A stretch of DNA of 28,544 nucleotides from a virus, in IMG/VR virus record IMGVR_UViG_3300049893_000144, positions 1 to 28,544 of that record. One strand, given 5' to 3'. Of this stretch, positions 13,408 to 24,400 are shown one piece after another; position 1 is the stretch's first letter; every line of letters begins with the position of its first letter. The position numbers and the translations under genes are program-made. Under the pieces are notes generated by a model. That model was not told the DNA's origin. It saw only the letters and a list, made by a program, of their open reading frames with translations, and searched no databases.

Positions 13408-15303
13408 TTATCCTGGAAATGCTCCCATCCACGTCATACCTGCTGGTACAATAATAGGAGCTGCTTCCCATAAATGATTTGAACTATTATATCTTAACAC
13501 ATCATTGTTTGATGGACTTGCTGCAGAAACATCATGAAGTTCCCTTACCTCAAATCCATTTTGAACTTTTACAAATATTTCTCCATTGTTTTGTTGTGTT
13601 CTTGTAACAATACCAATAAACACAAGATGCGCTGGAGCTGCTGGTTTATTTGCTAAACCAAATATTAAATTACCATCAGTACCTAACCATACAGGATCTC
13701 CAGCATTTACTGAGTTTGGATCTATATCTAATCCTGCAAGTAATCCTTCAGTAATTACAAATCCTTGAGCATTAGTAGCTCCAGTAAATGCTAACAATCC
13801 CATTGTTTTACTTGAAGTTGCTTCTGATGCATTACTTGCTTTACTTACTACTATATTTGTACCATCAGCAGATGATACATAAACTGCTTGACCTTTATTA
13901 ATAGCTTGTGCAAGTTTAACTGTATGTTTTACAGAACTTGTATAATTTTCAATCCATTCAACATCTCCGTCTGTAGCAGACGCTTTAGCAAGAATATCTC
14001 CTGTATTTCCTCCATCTGGAACTCCAGATACTGGACCCGCTACCCAATTTGTACCATCAAATACTAACGCATCTCCAGAAACTGGAGGTACAGTTGAAGT
14101 ATCTACATCAGATAAATCATTCAGTGTACCAATAACAGTCATATCAGAAGGTTCATATACACCTGATGAACTATTAAATTTTAATATCTGTTGATCTGTA
14201 GGTTGAGTAGTAGATACATCATCTAAATCTGTAGTATAAATAGGTACTGACGATTCAACATTGCCTATATATGTATTAATACCGTCAAGTGTATCTTGTA
14301 AAGAATCAATTTCAGATATGAAATGACCATGCGTTGCAGGTGGAAATGTACTAGGTTTATTTAAAATCTGATAATCTCCTGTACTTGCTGCCCAATCAAC
14401 TGCTTGTTGTCTAGTTTTATATCCAGTAGACAACAATGCCCAATAATTAGCATCTGTTACAGGGTTTCCACTATTTTGTGCAATACATAAGTAAACATTA
14501 CCTTGAGAATAGACAACATCGCCAGATTGATATTCATTACCTGTTTCTGCAGATCGTCCTGTAAGTTCAGGTGCTGTAAGTGATAAAGTAGGAATTGTTG
14601 GTAAATCTGTTAAATCATCATAACTTCCTGATGTAGCTACTGTTGCCAATGTAGGAGCATTCGTCAAATCATCGTAACTGCCTGAAAATAACTGAGGTTT
14701 ATTTTTTATAAAATCTAACGCTGCTGTGTTTGATTGAGTCCAATCACTTTGAATTTGTGGATCTACAGCAGGAGGAGTATCTGATAAATCATTATAACTA
14801 CCCGATGTAGCAACCTCAGACAATGACGGTAAATCAGTTAAATCGTTATAACTACCAGTACTTGCAACAGTTGCTAAACCATCAATAGTAGTTTGAAGAT
14901 CAGTAATATCTTGTTGTATAGTAGTAATAACCTCACACTCTACTAGGTCTTCACAAGTAAGACCTACTACATTAGGTATAGTAGTTTGTAGTATAAACTT
15001 ACCACCTGAATAGTAACCATTGCCTTCAATTCCTCCAGTAATTTCAAGTGTAAGAATACTATGCTGTAGTTTTTCAAGAGCTGTTTTTACAGTATCATAT
15101 TGAGTAATCTCATCAGTTGATTCAAGTTTTGACAATCCTGTTAAAGGTCTGTCTAGAACCAAATCATTTTCACTCCCGTCTGGTGACTTCTTAGTTAACC
15201 ATCCAGATTTAATGTAACATACAACAAATCCAGGATCAGCAATGCTGCTAGGTGTTCCTAAAAAATTAGGTAGTTCTAGTGGTACAACAAATTTAGACGC
15301 CAT
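13408..15303 (-). CDS. Tail-fibre protein with G-S-Y-N-D-L repeats
   Basis: A 631-residue elongated fibre-type protein. After an N-terminal region of about 140 residues, possibly virion-attaching, a short coiled coil (I-Q-Q-D-I-T-D-L-Q-T-T-I) leads into four copies of G-S-Y-[ND]-D-L-[TS] at 150, 168, 208 and 226. One Q-S-D-W-T-Q-S-N ... F-I-K-N-K-P element lies at 185-203. These are repeats common in trimeric phage fibres. A carbohydrate-module-like segment follows (Y-Q-S-G-D-V-V-Y-S-Q-G-N-V-Y at 254-267), then several L-x-D-V-[DS] segments and a C-terminal domain with N-K-G-Q-A-V-Y-V and a final W-M-G-A-F-P-G. It should sit at the tail and contact the cell. The start is 35 bases after the giant gene upstream. 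Confidence 0.82.
   Translation of the reverse strand: MASKFVVPLELPNFLGTPSSIADPGFVVCYIKSGWLTKKSPDGSENDLVLDRPLTGLSKLESTDEITQYDTVKTALEKLQHSILTLEITGGIEGNGYYSGGKFILQTTIPNVVGLTCEDLVECEVITTIQQDITDLQTTIDGLATVASTGSYNDLTDLPSLSEVATSGSYNDLSDTPPAVDPQIQSDWTQSNTAALDFIKNKPQLFSGSYDDLTNAPTLATVATSGSYDDLTDLPTIPTLSLTAPELTGRSAETGNEYQSGDVVYSQGNVYLCIAQNSGNPVTDANYWALLSTGYKTRQQAVDWAASTGDYQILNKPSTFPPATHGHFISEIDSLQDTLDGINTYIGNVESSVPIYTTDLDDVSTTQPTDQQILKFNSSSGVYEPSDMTVIGTLNDLSDVDTSTVPPVSGDALVFDGTNWVAGPVSGVPDGGNTGDILAKASATDGDVEWIENYTSSVKHTVKLAQAINKGQAVYVSSADGTNIVVSKASNASEATSSKTMGLLAFTGATNAQGFVITEGLLAGLDIDPNSVNAGDPVWLGTDGNLIFGLANKPAAPAHLVFIGIVTRTQQNNGEIFVKVQNGFEVRELHDVSAASPSNNDVLRYNSSNHLWEAAPIIVPAGMTWMGAFPG
14599..14856 (-). 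repeat. Fibre repeat block, four G-S-Y-x-D-L units
   Basis: Within the 631-residue fibre, residues 150-235 carry four units of G-S-Y-[ND]-D-L-[TS]-[DN]-x-P; three of these (150, 168, 226) are preceded by V-A-[ST]. At DNA level the same short segments (for example TCATAACTTCC/TTATAACTACC variants on the plus strand) recur with substitutions. Such blocks can expand, contract or recombine and change fibre length. Confidence 0.7.
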
Positions 15304-15338
15304 GGAAGATTATATACTCATATATAATATACTACTTT
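15304..15338 (-). promoter_or_regulatory. AT-rich spacer before the fibre genes, possible phage promoter
   Basis: This 35-base gap separates the second giant gene from the fibre genes. It is almost all A/T and reads, on the minus strand, GTATATTAT then GTATATAATC just before the fibre ATG. The 10-base word GTATATAATC also lies directly before the ATG of the giant gene at 21422. No host-type promoter or hairpin is seen, so a signal for the phage polymerase is possible but weakly supported. Confidence 0.25.
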
Positions 15339-18300
15339 TTATTGATTTTTCTTTAATTGATCAACACGATCTGAAGGATCAAAGAAGTCTAAGAAATTAC
15401 GTAAACCTGTAAAGTCTTGTATATCCTTAATTAATTTAGGATCTCCTTTTTCAAAACGATTACCAACATTTCTTGTATAGAATGCATCTTTCCATGTATC
15501 ATAAGCATCATATCCATCATATTCTGGATCTGGTTCAACACCACCATTATATAACATTGCTTGTACAAGATTCCAACTATGTTCACCTGTTCTAGATAAT
15601 GCATTAAATTCACGAGTAAATACCGTAAGTGATGTAAAGTTTCTAATGTATTCATCAGAACCCCCACCTATAGGAAACATAGATAATGTTTCACCTTTTA
15701 CTCCCCAAAATACTCTGAGTGCATTCCCTAATAAAAATCCAACTTCTTCATCATCGTCATCCATTGATGCTACGTATTCAAGAATCATAGAGCTAAGTAT
15801 AGCAAAAATTGACATTACAATAGCATCTCTACGCGCTTGTACAATTTTTCTTTCATAGAAATCACTAGTAATAGTCTTTTTTCTACGCTGATCTATAGGT
15901 TTATCTAAATCTTTAGGATCATAAATAGTAATAGTGTTTAAGTCTGCACCAAATTTCTTAGCTAGTTTTGTTCCTAAAATAAAATGTTTTGCCACATCTT
16001 TAGTACTAAAATATCTAAGTGCTTTACCAGTAGCAGTCCAGTATCCCATTGCAGCTTCTCCAGCTTCCCAGTTAGGTCTAAGATATCCAAAGCGATTGGT
16101 AAATGTAGGAATTAAGTACTTACGATAGAAGAACATCATTTTACCAAATACTGTTTCTTCCATTTTAGTCATGTCATCCTTTGCATAGTTACCTTGTGCG
16201 CGACGCATCTCAGAATAAATAATATTTCTGAGATACTTTTCATCTTCTTTAGTATATTCTACATCCGCTCTAATTACTAACTGATTAGTATTAGGATCTT
16301 TAACATATGCCTCATGTGCAGGAACCATTATGATTTCTCCATTAGCGTCTTTTTTATAATTATAAGTACCGTCTGAGTTTCTAGACTCAATCATCTTGTA
16401 CTTATAGTTATCCATGATTGCATACATAACTGTAATTGCAACTTCAGTTTCACCAGCATCTTGTAGCAAATAAGAAAACTCTTGTACACCTAACATCTCT
16501 GCTCTTTTTCTTCTACCTGGACCTCCTGATGCTTCTTTTAAATTAGACATGAAATCTTTTTGTGTAGGATTAATCATCCTTACAAGCATTGTAGTTTCAT
16601 GTAAATCACTAAGCTTTCCCCAGTCTGCCATAAAATCTCTGAGAACTCCACCTTCTGTAGCTTTGTATAACTTTCTTTTTGCAAATGCTAAGTTATCAGC
16701 ACCATAGTGATTACTCTTAAGTCCACCTGATGCAATAAATGCTTGAATGTTACCAGACACCATGTTCTTCATCTGGTTAGCAACATCAAATCCCATACGT
16801 GCAAAACTTGTAATGGCAAAGATTTGATTTACAATCTTCTTTGTTCTTCTGCTTGCTTCATTACTAGACTCTTCTTGACCATATGCAAACTTACGTCTTT
16901 CAAATTTAATCTGTTCAATGATTTTATCTAACTGACGTTGACGCTTTGCCATGTCTACTGCTTCTCTTTTTCCTGTTATGGGATCAACAATAGATGTAGT
17001 ACCTGCTTGAATTTTAGTTTTAAGGTCTCCAGATAAGGTTTCAAGATAAGAAATGTAAGCATCAACTTTAGGTGTAACACGTTGCATTGCAATATTATAG
17101 TTTGCTTCAAGTGCATACTTAATTACAGAACTAATAATATCCTCACTCTGCATACCTCTATCAAGTTGCTGAGTATAACGCATTCTTACTTCTCCCTTTA
17201 AATCACCAAATGTATTTTCTACAAGATCTTGTTGACTTTGTGCTTTCCAATATTTATCTACATATTGATCCCAACCTTTACCCATAGATTTTATCAAACC
17301 ATGCTTAGCAAGATTTTCCATCTTACTAGCAGCAAATCCTGGAGAACGGTATCCTATTTTTTTACCTTTAGTAGAACTTTGAGTTTTAAAATAATAGTTA
17401 GTTATTGTATTGTAAAAATTATAAAGTTCTGGATTAGAAGCAATCTTTTTAAAGTTAGTATTAACATTGTCAGAATTTTCATATCCTGGAGTTACAAAGT
17501 AATTACCATTAGCATCTTTACTCAATGCTTTAGGAACAGGTATCCCGTCAGGAAATTCTAAAAAGTCAGGATTATTTACTTCAGGTTTTAATACCCTTAG
17601 TCCATACTTAGGATGAGGTACACCCTTTTGCATATATTGTGCAGATGCTGCAGCTGTAGGAACTAGTTCAAGATTAAATCTTTTTGGTTTTCTATTGGTT
17701 CTTAAATCAATAGGCGTTGCTGCAATAGATACATATGTACCTTCATGATTATTATTAAACCAGGTAGCAAACTCTGTTTCTAGATTATTGAAATTTTTGA
17801 GAGCTGTATTATAATCATTTTCAGCTTGAGTAATTTCAGCAGCAGGTGCTCCTTCTTTTTTCTTTTTATCTAAAATAATTTCTTTAGTTCTAACATCTAC
17901 AAGTCTGTCAGTCAATGCTTTATATTTTTCATTGAATGCATCTTGGTATCTAGAACTTAGACGTTTTTCTGATATTGCTTTAATCTCATTTGAAATTTGA
18001 ATAGAAGCTTCTCTAATGGTATCTGGTAATTCTAATGCAGGAGTAGACTCAATAATTGCATCCATCTCTGTATAGATTTCATCCAGTGACTCTACTTCAT
18101 CTTTATTTAAGAATCTTGAATCAATTCTACCTGCAATCTTATGAGGTCTTAATATTCTATTCTTTGCGTCAATCAGTTCTTTCATTCTTGGATTACTTCC
18201 AAAAATGTCTGCACGTAGATTATAGAGTCTTTCAAGTTCAGCATACCACTCATCTGTAGGTTTATCTACAGTATTGTTTTTATACCACTTCTCTAGTAAA

Positions 18301-21300
18301 TCAGGATGGTTAGCAAATGCTGAAATTGCCATCTTCTCTGCCCTTTCAAAATAGTTTTGATCTACTTCAAACTCATAAAGATCTTTTAACTGGTCCATTG
18401 CATTAGCATACTCTGGACTCATCTCTTTAGCTTTTTCTCTTAACTTTTTTATCTCTACTTCAATTTCTGCTAAAGTATCAAAAGTAGATAAGTCTAGTAC
18501 TTCAGCTGAAGCACCTTGACCCTTTAACTCTTTTGCTAAATATTCTTTTTCTAGATATAGCTTTTGTAACTCATCTCTAATTTCTGCAGGTAATAATCGC
18601 TGTGTATTGTAAAATACATCAGTATATGGTGTTCTTGCATTTTCAACTAACCAATCTATATACTGTCCTTTTACAACATCTCTTTCATTGATCTTTGCAA
18701 GTATTTGATCTCTTGCCTGATCTGCTTCTGTTTGTGCTGCAGCAAGATTTGATGAGTTGTTCTTTTTAGCATCTAGTAATACTGCAAACTTTTTATTATA
18801 TTCAGATTTTAATTTTGCAATTTCTTTTTCAAAACTTCTTAGCTCTGAATTATAATTTTGATACGTTGCATCATATGCTTCACTAGAAGGTTTTGTTAAA
18901 TAAAACTGAGTCTTATCTACTAATTCTTGCTTTTCTTTATCAAATACCTTGGTAGTTCTCCATTCTGATATCAGATTGTTTAGTTCCTCTACAGAATAAC
19001 TTCTTAGCATGTTATCTCTGAGTGCATCAAAGTTTAATGCTAAAAGATCATTCATCATCTGCTGTTCTCCATCATTCTTTGTGTTCTTAAATAATAATGC
19101 AACAGAAGAAACAGCACGCTCGCTACTTGAAGCAGATGCTACAAATTGCATAGGATTCAAAGCAGTATCACCAAAACTGTCCAGGAATGAACCATTTCTT
19201 ACAGCATCCCCTGCACCAATATATGCTGCAGCATTTGGATCTGTAATACCGTTAATATATGCTGCAATACCATCATAAGAAAAATCTAAACCATCTCTGA
19301 GATACATTTCAATAGCTTTGATTTTAATCTCAAGAGCTTCTCTTTGACTCATTACTGTAGCACCATTTGGTCCCAACTCATCCTCCATCTTCTTTTTAAA
19401 ATTCTTACTCATAAATGCTAGAGTAGAATGTTTTATTTGTTTGAAGATTCCAGACCCTTTACCTTGATTTAATAACTCAAGTTCTCTGTATAAAGATTGT
19501 AATTCAGCAGCTCTTGCTTCATACATCTCATTACCTGCTTTTTCAAGATTCTTACCTAAAGATTGAATAACAAAGATGGATGACGCTAAAGAAACCTCAC
19601 GGTAGTTAGCTTCAATTCTTTCATTATGCAATCTTATATTAGCAATACGTTCTAAAAGTTCTGGTTTAATGTTAGCAGGATTCTCCTGGCGTGCCTCATC
19701 TACAATCTGTTCTAATGCTGTTACAACTTCAGACATCCCGCGTGACTTGTTATAAACTGTCACAATTTGAATAAGTTCTTTGTTGTTGTCAGAAAGACTC
19801 TTACTGCGGAAATCAATAATAGCTTGATTAGACAATGTCTCAAGATCTTTTAAATCACTTTCAATAGTATTCATTGCTACTGTAAAGTTTGCAGATCTTC
19901 TTAAATCTGTAAGTGTAGAATTATCTACAATACTTCTATAGTCAATCAACGTCTTTCTGCGAGTCTTTAAAATCTCCTCTAGACGTTCATCATATGCAGC
20001 ATCTTTACGCTGCTTTTGTTTTTGCAATTCATTAAGCTGTCTTCTGATATCATCTAACTCAGCATTGATTGCAGCTTCAAGTCTTTCTTTTAAAAACTTG
20101 TCACTTTCATATGATACATTAAAATCAAGAATTTTAAATTCCCTCTCTTCTACTTGATTAGCCATGTCTTCAGAGATTGGTACAGCTTCATCAATCTTTT
20201 CTTTTAATCCTTTAAGGTTTTCTCCTTTAGGACCTAATGTACTTTTCCATGCACCTGCATTATCAAAAGTAAGAATTGTTGCAGCATCTGCATAATAATC
20301 ATTATTATCAAATGTATGCACCATGTAAGACACAGGTTTCTTTCCTTTTGGATCAGGTTGATACAATAATGCATAAACATTACCTTCAGCAACTAATATA
20401 TCATTTTGTGCCATAATGTTTTGATACATTTTTAACTGAAGAGTCCACGTATCAAATGCTGTTCTGTTACCATTTGACAAAGCTGGTAATGTAACATTGA
20501 CCCCATTCTTTGACATTTTACTTGTAACTGGAAATTCTTGACTTGACAAGTAGCGAATTACCTTTTCTATATCCATTGTATTATCTACAATGTTTGTAGA
20601 GCCTGTAACCTTTTTTGTTTTAAAGTCTAATGGTTTTGCTACACCGTCAGGATCTACTACAAGTAAGTCAATACGACCAACAATAGTAGTACCTTTTGTA
20701 ATCTCTGTTCCTGGAGTACTACCAATAATAGTTAACTCAGGTATTAGTAAATATCTACTATTAAATCTTACTGTGTTTACAAAGTCTTTAGCAGCCTCAT
20801 ACATAGCGTCATCAGTAAAACCTTCAATATGAAATGCAGTTTTACTATTAGTCATGTACTTTTCTAGAATGTCATCAAATATTGATCTGTCATCAAGAAC
20901 TTTAGAAATAGGAATATTTTGACTTACTGCTATTTTTTGTGCAGCTTCTACAACTTCGTGCATGAAGATTCCAAATAACTTAAATCCTTTGTACTTACTT
21001 GGATCTCCTTTAAAATCAGAAGCACCAATAAAAGAACTCACACTTGCAGTATCAATTGTTGGAAGACCCTGCTTTTCTAGTTCTATATTTTCTTCTATAA
21101 TTTTAATATGTTTTTCAGTCATACTGATGAACTTCTCTAAAGTTTCAATCTGACCTTTTGTAAGACCTGGACGGTCTAAGTATGCATCTAAATCATCAAG
21201 CTGTTCTTTTGCCTTTTTAAGTTTTAATTCTTCAGAGGTTAATGCGTCCTTGTCATCAGCTTCATAAATATTAGCATTTTCTACAAGTTCTTTAGCTCTT

Positions 21301-21422
21301 TCTAGAGTGGGGATTTCACCATTGTTTAATGAATACACAAAACGTACAATACCAGGGTCTTGAAAATATTCTACTAAATCTTTCCACTCTTGTGAATTTG
21401 TATTAGGACAAAAATTGCTCAT
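15339..21422 (-). CDS. Giant virion protein, 2,027 aa, with N-terminal PD-(D/E)XK nuclease-like domain
   Basis: The second giant gene, three bases after the RNA polymerase gene. Residues 130-380 carry the ordered motifs of a RecB/Cas4-type PD-(D/E)XK nuclease: F-M-H-E-V (His155), P-E-L-T (Glu229), V-G-R-I-D-L-L-V (Asp252), L-D-F-K-T-K (Asp266, Lys268) and W-T-L-Q-L-K-M-Y (Gln329, Tyr333). All expected catalytic residues appear present. About 1,000 residues of long charged helices and coiled coil follow. The C-terminal third includes F-A-R-M-G-F-D-V-A-N-Q-M and R-A-Q-G-N-Y-A-K-D-D, then an arginine-aromatic segment F-F-Y-R-K-Y. A hydrophobic helix lies at about 1864-1884, next to D-D-D-D-E-E. 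By position and size it should be a virion-internal protein ejected with the polymerase, as giant proteins of crAss-like phages are thought to be. The nuclease activity is predicted from motifs only. Confidence 0.85.
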   Translation of the reverse strand: MSNFCPNTNSQEWKDLVEYFQDPGIVRFVYSLNNGEIPTLERAKELVENANIYEADDKDALTSEELKLKKAKEQLDDLDAYLDRPGLTKGQIETLEKFISMTEKHIKIIEENIELEKQGLPTIDTASVSSFIGASDFKGDPSKYKGFKLFGIFMHEVVEAAQKIAVSQNIPISKVLDDRSIFDDILEKYMTNSKTAFHIEGFTDDAMYEAAKDFVNTVRFNSRYLLIPELTIIGSTPGTEITKGTTIVGRIDLLVVDPDGVAKPLDFKTKKVTGSTNIVDNTMDIEKVIRYLSSQEFPVTSKMSKNGVNVTLPALSNGNRTAFDTWTLQLKMYQNIMAQNDILVAEGNVYALLYQPDPKGKKPVSYMVHTFDNNDYYADAATILTFDNAGAWKSTLGPKGENLKGLKEKIDEAVPISEDMANQVEEREFKILDFNVSYESDKFLKERLEAAINAELDDIRRQLNELQKQKQRKDAAYDERLEEILKTRRKTLIDYRSIVDNSTLTDLRRSANFTVAMNTIESDLKDLETLSNQAIIDFRSKSLSDNNKELIQIVTVYNKSRGMSEVVTALEQIVDEARQENPANIKPELLERIANIRLHNERIEANYREVSLASSIFVIQSLGKNLEKAGNEMYEARAAELQSLYRELELLNQGKGSGIFKQIKHSTLAFMSKNFKKKMEDELGPNGATVMSQREALEIKIKAIEMYLRDGLDFSYDGIAAYINGITDPNAAAYIGAGDAVRNGSFLDSFGDTALNPMQFVASASSSERAVSSVALLFKNTKNDGEQQMMNDLLALNFDALRDNMLRSYSVEELNNLISEWRTTKVFDKEKQELVDKTQFYLTKPSSEAYDATYQNYNSELRSFEKEIAKLKSEYNKKFAVLLDAKKNNSSNLAAAQTEADQARDQILAKINERDVVKGQYIDWLVENARTPYTDVFYNTQRLLPAEIRDELQKLYLEKEYLAKELKGQGASAEVLDLSTFDTLAEIEVEIKKLREKAKEMSPEYANAMDQLKDLYEFEVDQNYFERAEKMAISAFANHPDLLEKWYKNNTVDKPTDEWYAELERLYNLRADIFGSNPRMKELIDAKNRILRPHKIAGRIDSRFLNKDEVESLDEIYTEMDAIIESTPALELPDTIREASIQISNEIKAISEKRLSSRYQDAFNEKYKALTDRLVDVRTKEIILDKKKKEGAPAAEITQAENDYNTALKNFNNLETEFATWFNNNHEGTYVSIAATPIDLRTNRKPKRFNLELVPTAAASAQYMQKGVPHPKYGLRVLKPEVNNPDFLEFPDGIPVPKALSKDANGNYFVTPGYENSDNVNTNFKKIASNPELYNFYNTITNYYFKTQSSTKGKKIGYRSPGFAASKMENLAKHGLIKSMGKGWDQYVDKYWKAQSQQDLVENTFGDLKGEVRMRYTQQLDRGMQSEDIISSVIKYALEANYNIAMQRVTPKVDAYISYLETLSGDLKTKIQAGTTSIVDPITGKREAVDMAKRQRQLDKIIEQIKFERRKFAYGQEESSNEASRRTKKIVNQIFAITSFARMGFDVANQMKNMVSGNIQAFIASGGLKSNHYGADNLAFAKRKLYKATEGGVLRDFMADWGKLSDLHETTMLVRMINPTQKDFMSNLKEASGGPGRRKRAEMLGVQEFSYLLQDAGETEVAITVMYAIMDNYKYKMIESRNSDGTYNYKKDANGEIIMVPAHEAYVKDPNTNQLVIRADVEYTKEDEKYLRNIIYSEMRRAQGNYAKDDMTKMEETVFGKMMFFYRKYLIPTFTNRFGYLRPNWEAGEAAMGYWTATGKALRYFSTKDVAKHFILGTKLAKKFGADLNTITIYDPKDLDKPIDQRRKKTITSDFYERKIVQARRDAIVMSIFAILSSMILEYVASMDDDDEEVGFLLGNALRVFWGVKGETLSMFPIGGGSDEYIRNFTSLTVFTREFNALSRTGEHSWNLVQAMLYNGGVEPDPEYDGYDAYDTWKDAFYTRNVGNRFEKGDPKLIKDIQDFTGLRNFLDFFDPSDRVDQLKKNQ

Positions 21423-21425
21423 TGA

Positions 21426-24400
21426 TTATATACATTTAATTTGATTTAAGATGACGTCGTTGGGTATGTTATTAGCTTTACTTGCATCAACTATATCTTC
21501 AACTTCTCTACTATATGCCTCAAAAGATATAGGTTGTCCACCACCAATTCTGTCATTGTAAAGATACTCCAATACTTCATTAGTAAGGTTTAGTTCTCTC
21601 AAATCTTTTTCAAGTGTTGTTTCTTCAGGACCTCCAGGTAAAGAAGCATTAGCAGGTGAAGGATTACCAGATGTAATTGAAGAGTTATTTTGATTTTGAA
21701 GAATCAAGTTTAACATATCATTATCAGGTTCAAATCCATCTTCTTCTTCATCTGAAAGAAATACATCTGAAGCATTAGAATTATCAGTACTAGTTACAGG
21801 TGCTTCTTCTTTTACAATAGGTTCAGCTTTAGGAGCTTCTGACAAACCTAATACCTCTCTAATCATAGGTAGATTTTTCATTGTAGAATCTTTTCTTACT
21901 GTACCCATCTTACCAAGATTAGTATCTTCTTTTGGAACAACTAACTTGATATTAGGAGTTTCCATTACAGTTTCAACTAACAGTGGTAGAATTACACTCA
22001 GGTCTCCTTCACCATGACCCGTACCCGCTAAAGGTAACAAATATGTGTTCTTAGGATTATTTTCTGCAACTTCCTGGAGTCTATTCAAACTAGTCTTTAA
22101 CAATTCCATATTGTTATTCATGTTCATATTATCACTATAGATTTTCTTAACAGGAAATCTCACAACAGAATCTGTTGCCTCAAATGAACCATTACCTTGT
22201 TTTATTAATCCTTTATTTTTTGCAGTATTTGCTGCACCTGCTCCATGTACTCCACCAAGATTAGTAGGAACTACAGGAATACCTTCTAGTGTAAAGATAT
22301 CGCCTTCTAAAATTTGAGATGTAACATCCCCCATTGATTCTATCTTTTCTTTTAGTGTTGTAGGTACTTCTTCAGGGCCAGTCAAATCAAGTTTAAGTGC
22401 GCTTTTTCTTGAAGTAAGTTGTGCAAATAATTTAGATTGAGACACATCAAATGCTGCTGGAGATAATGAATCTCCCATCATTTGATTTGGTAACAATACA
22501 TACTTTGCTTTCTTACCTGTAAATCCTAAGACTCCATTAGTAGTAATGCTATCGTATACGTTCTTACCAATAGTTCCTTTTTCAATACTTCCATCAACAC
22601 CTTGCAAAATATAAGCTTTGTCCTTAAACTTCATTATCAATGGAAATTGATAAACTCCTTCACCAATTCTTGAGTTATCTTTTCCTTTAGGTACTGTAAT
22701 AGAAAACTGTTTAGCAATGGTATCCATGGTAAGTTGCTGAGCATTAGCATGTGTAACTTCTAAATCTATAGTAAACTCTTCACCTAATGCTAATTTGGTC
22801 ATGTCAAACCTGTTACCACTTTTAGGAATTGCTAAGGTTGGTCTATCAAACATCTCACGAATAATGTCTGTAAATATCTGATTTACAGATACTTGAGTAG
22901 GAGCATCACCAATATTTTTTAAACTCTTTGCAAAACCACTTCCATAATTTCCAGTTAAATCTGCATTAGTGCTAATTGTACCTACAAATTTAATAGACGT
23001 ATTATTAGGTTCTTTTACTGCAGCATATCCTAAATGAATTAACATGTCAGAAAATAAATCATAAACAGGATCCATCTTTGCTCCGTCAGGAAGTCCTAAG
23101 AAGTTTTTCATTCTAATTCCAAATTCATCAGCGTCAAAATTTCCTGGATCTTCTCCCGCAGAAGAAAGTATATCACTAAACTCATCAATGTACTGAGAAA
23201 CTTGTAATTTTAATTCACTTGGAATCAAGTGAGAATAAGATCCTGTTGCAGAACCTAAAGCAGTACGTGCATAATCTTGATAGAGTAGTTTCTTTAGGAA
23301 AAGTTTAGCATCTAAATCTTCAGTAAGCTTGTATGCATCGTTAACAACTGTTGTTGCTAAATCTCCTTTAATCACACTGTTAGGGATAGATGTAATATAT
23401 CTCATTTTCTTTCTGACCACCTTACCACCTTCTACATCAGCTTTTACAACATATCTATCATTTTCTTGTTCTTTAAGCATCCCTAAAAACTTGTTATTAG
23501 GATACTTAGCTTGGAATTTTAATAGGTCATCTCCTAAAGTATTTGTAAACCAAAACTCAGCTGTAAACACATCTTTTATAAATTGATCTTCTTCATCAAT
23601 TAAAGATTGTATTCTTTCATAAGAAGAGGTTCTTGAACCAGGTAAAGTATCACGAAGTTTCTTTAATGCAACATATCCAACAACTGTATTAGCAATTAAA
23701 CTCTTGTCCTTAAAGATTTTTTCAAATGTACTTTTGATAGGTTTAAAGAACTCACTGCGATCAAAGAACAATAATCCAGATTGATAGTTTAAATCCTCCA
23801 TCATTTCCATCAAATCATCCCATACTTGATCCTTCTTCATTCTTTCAAGAGACTCCTCAGTAAACAACTTGCCTCCAAATAGTTCTTTAACATTTTTCAT
23901 CATTTTGTCAAATGTGGCAAATGATGGTTTTAAAGACTTGAATAAATTAATGATACTACCAGCAGCCATTATATCAAAACTCTGAGAAGCTTGCATTTGA
24001 TATAGTTTTAATAACACAATTCTTTGTGCTCTTTCAGATAAAGGTAATCCAGTCTTTTTTGATGAAACTTTAAATCCTATATCTTCTGTAGTAACTGTTC
24101 CAGTTCTCTTAATTTTTATATCTTTATCATCTTTAGTTTTAAAAATTGTTTCTGGAGTCAGCTGACTCATTTTAATTTTTTCAGCATCAAGTTTATTTGG
24201 TGTAAACTCAATAGATAAATTCTCCATGTTCAATGGAACAGTTCTTGGATTTCTTTTACTGTCAAGTAATCCTGCAGCAAATAGTTCAGGTAAAATCTGA
24301 AGTTCCATTGGATTGTTTTTATCTGCCTGAAGAGTATCGTCAATAATATTAGATAAAACACTACCATAGAACAATTGATTTTGAAATACTTCATTAGAAA

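Noticed and set aside
14599-14856. CRISPR-like array
   Set aside because: The repeats are imperfect, in frame and encode a fibre protein motif; spacing is irregular.
17229-17561. Plus-strand frame of 110 codons within the 2,027-residue gene
   Set aside because: Antisense to coding sequence, with no promoter and a composition rich in Phe, Ile and Ser as expected from complementing Lys/Glu-rich coding DNA.
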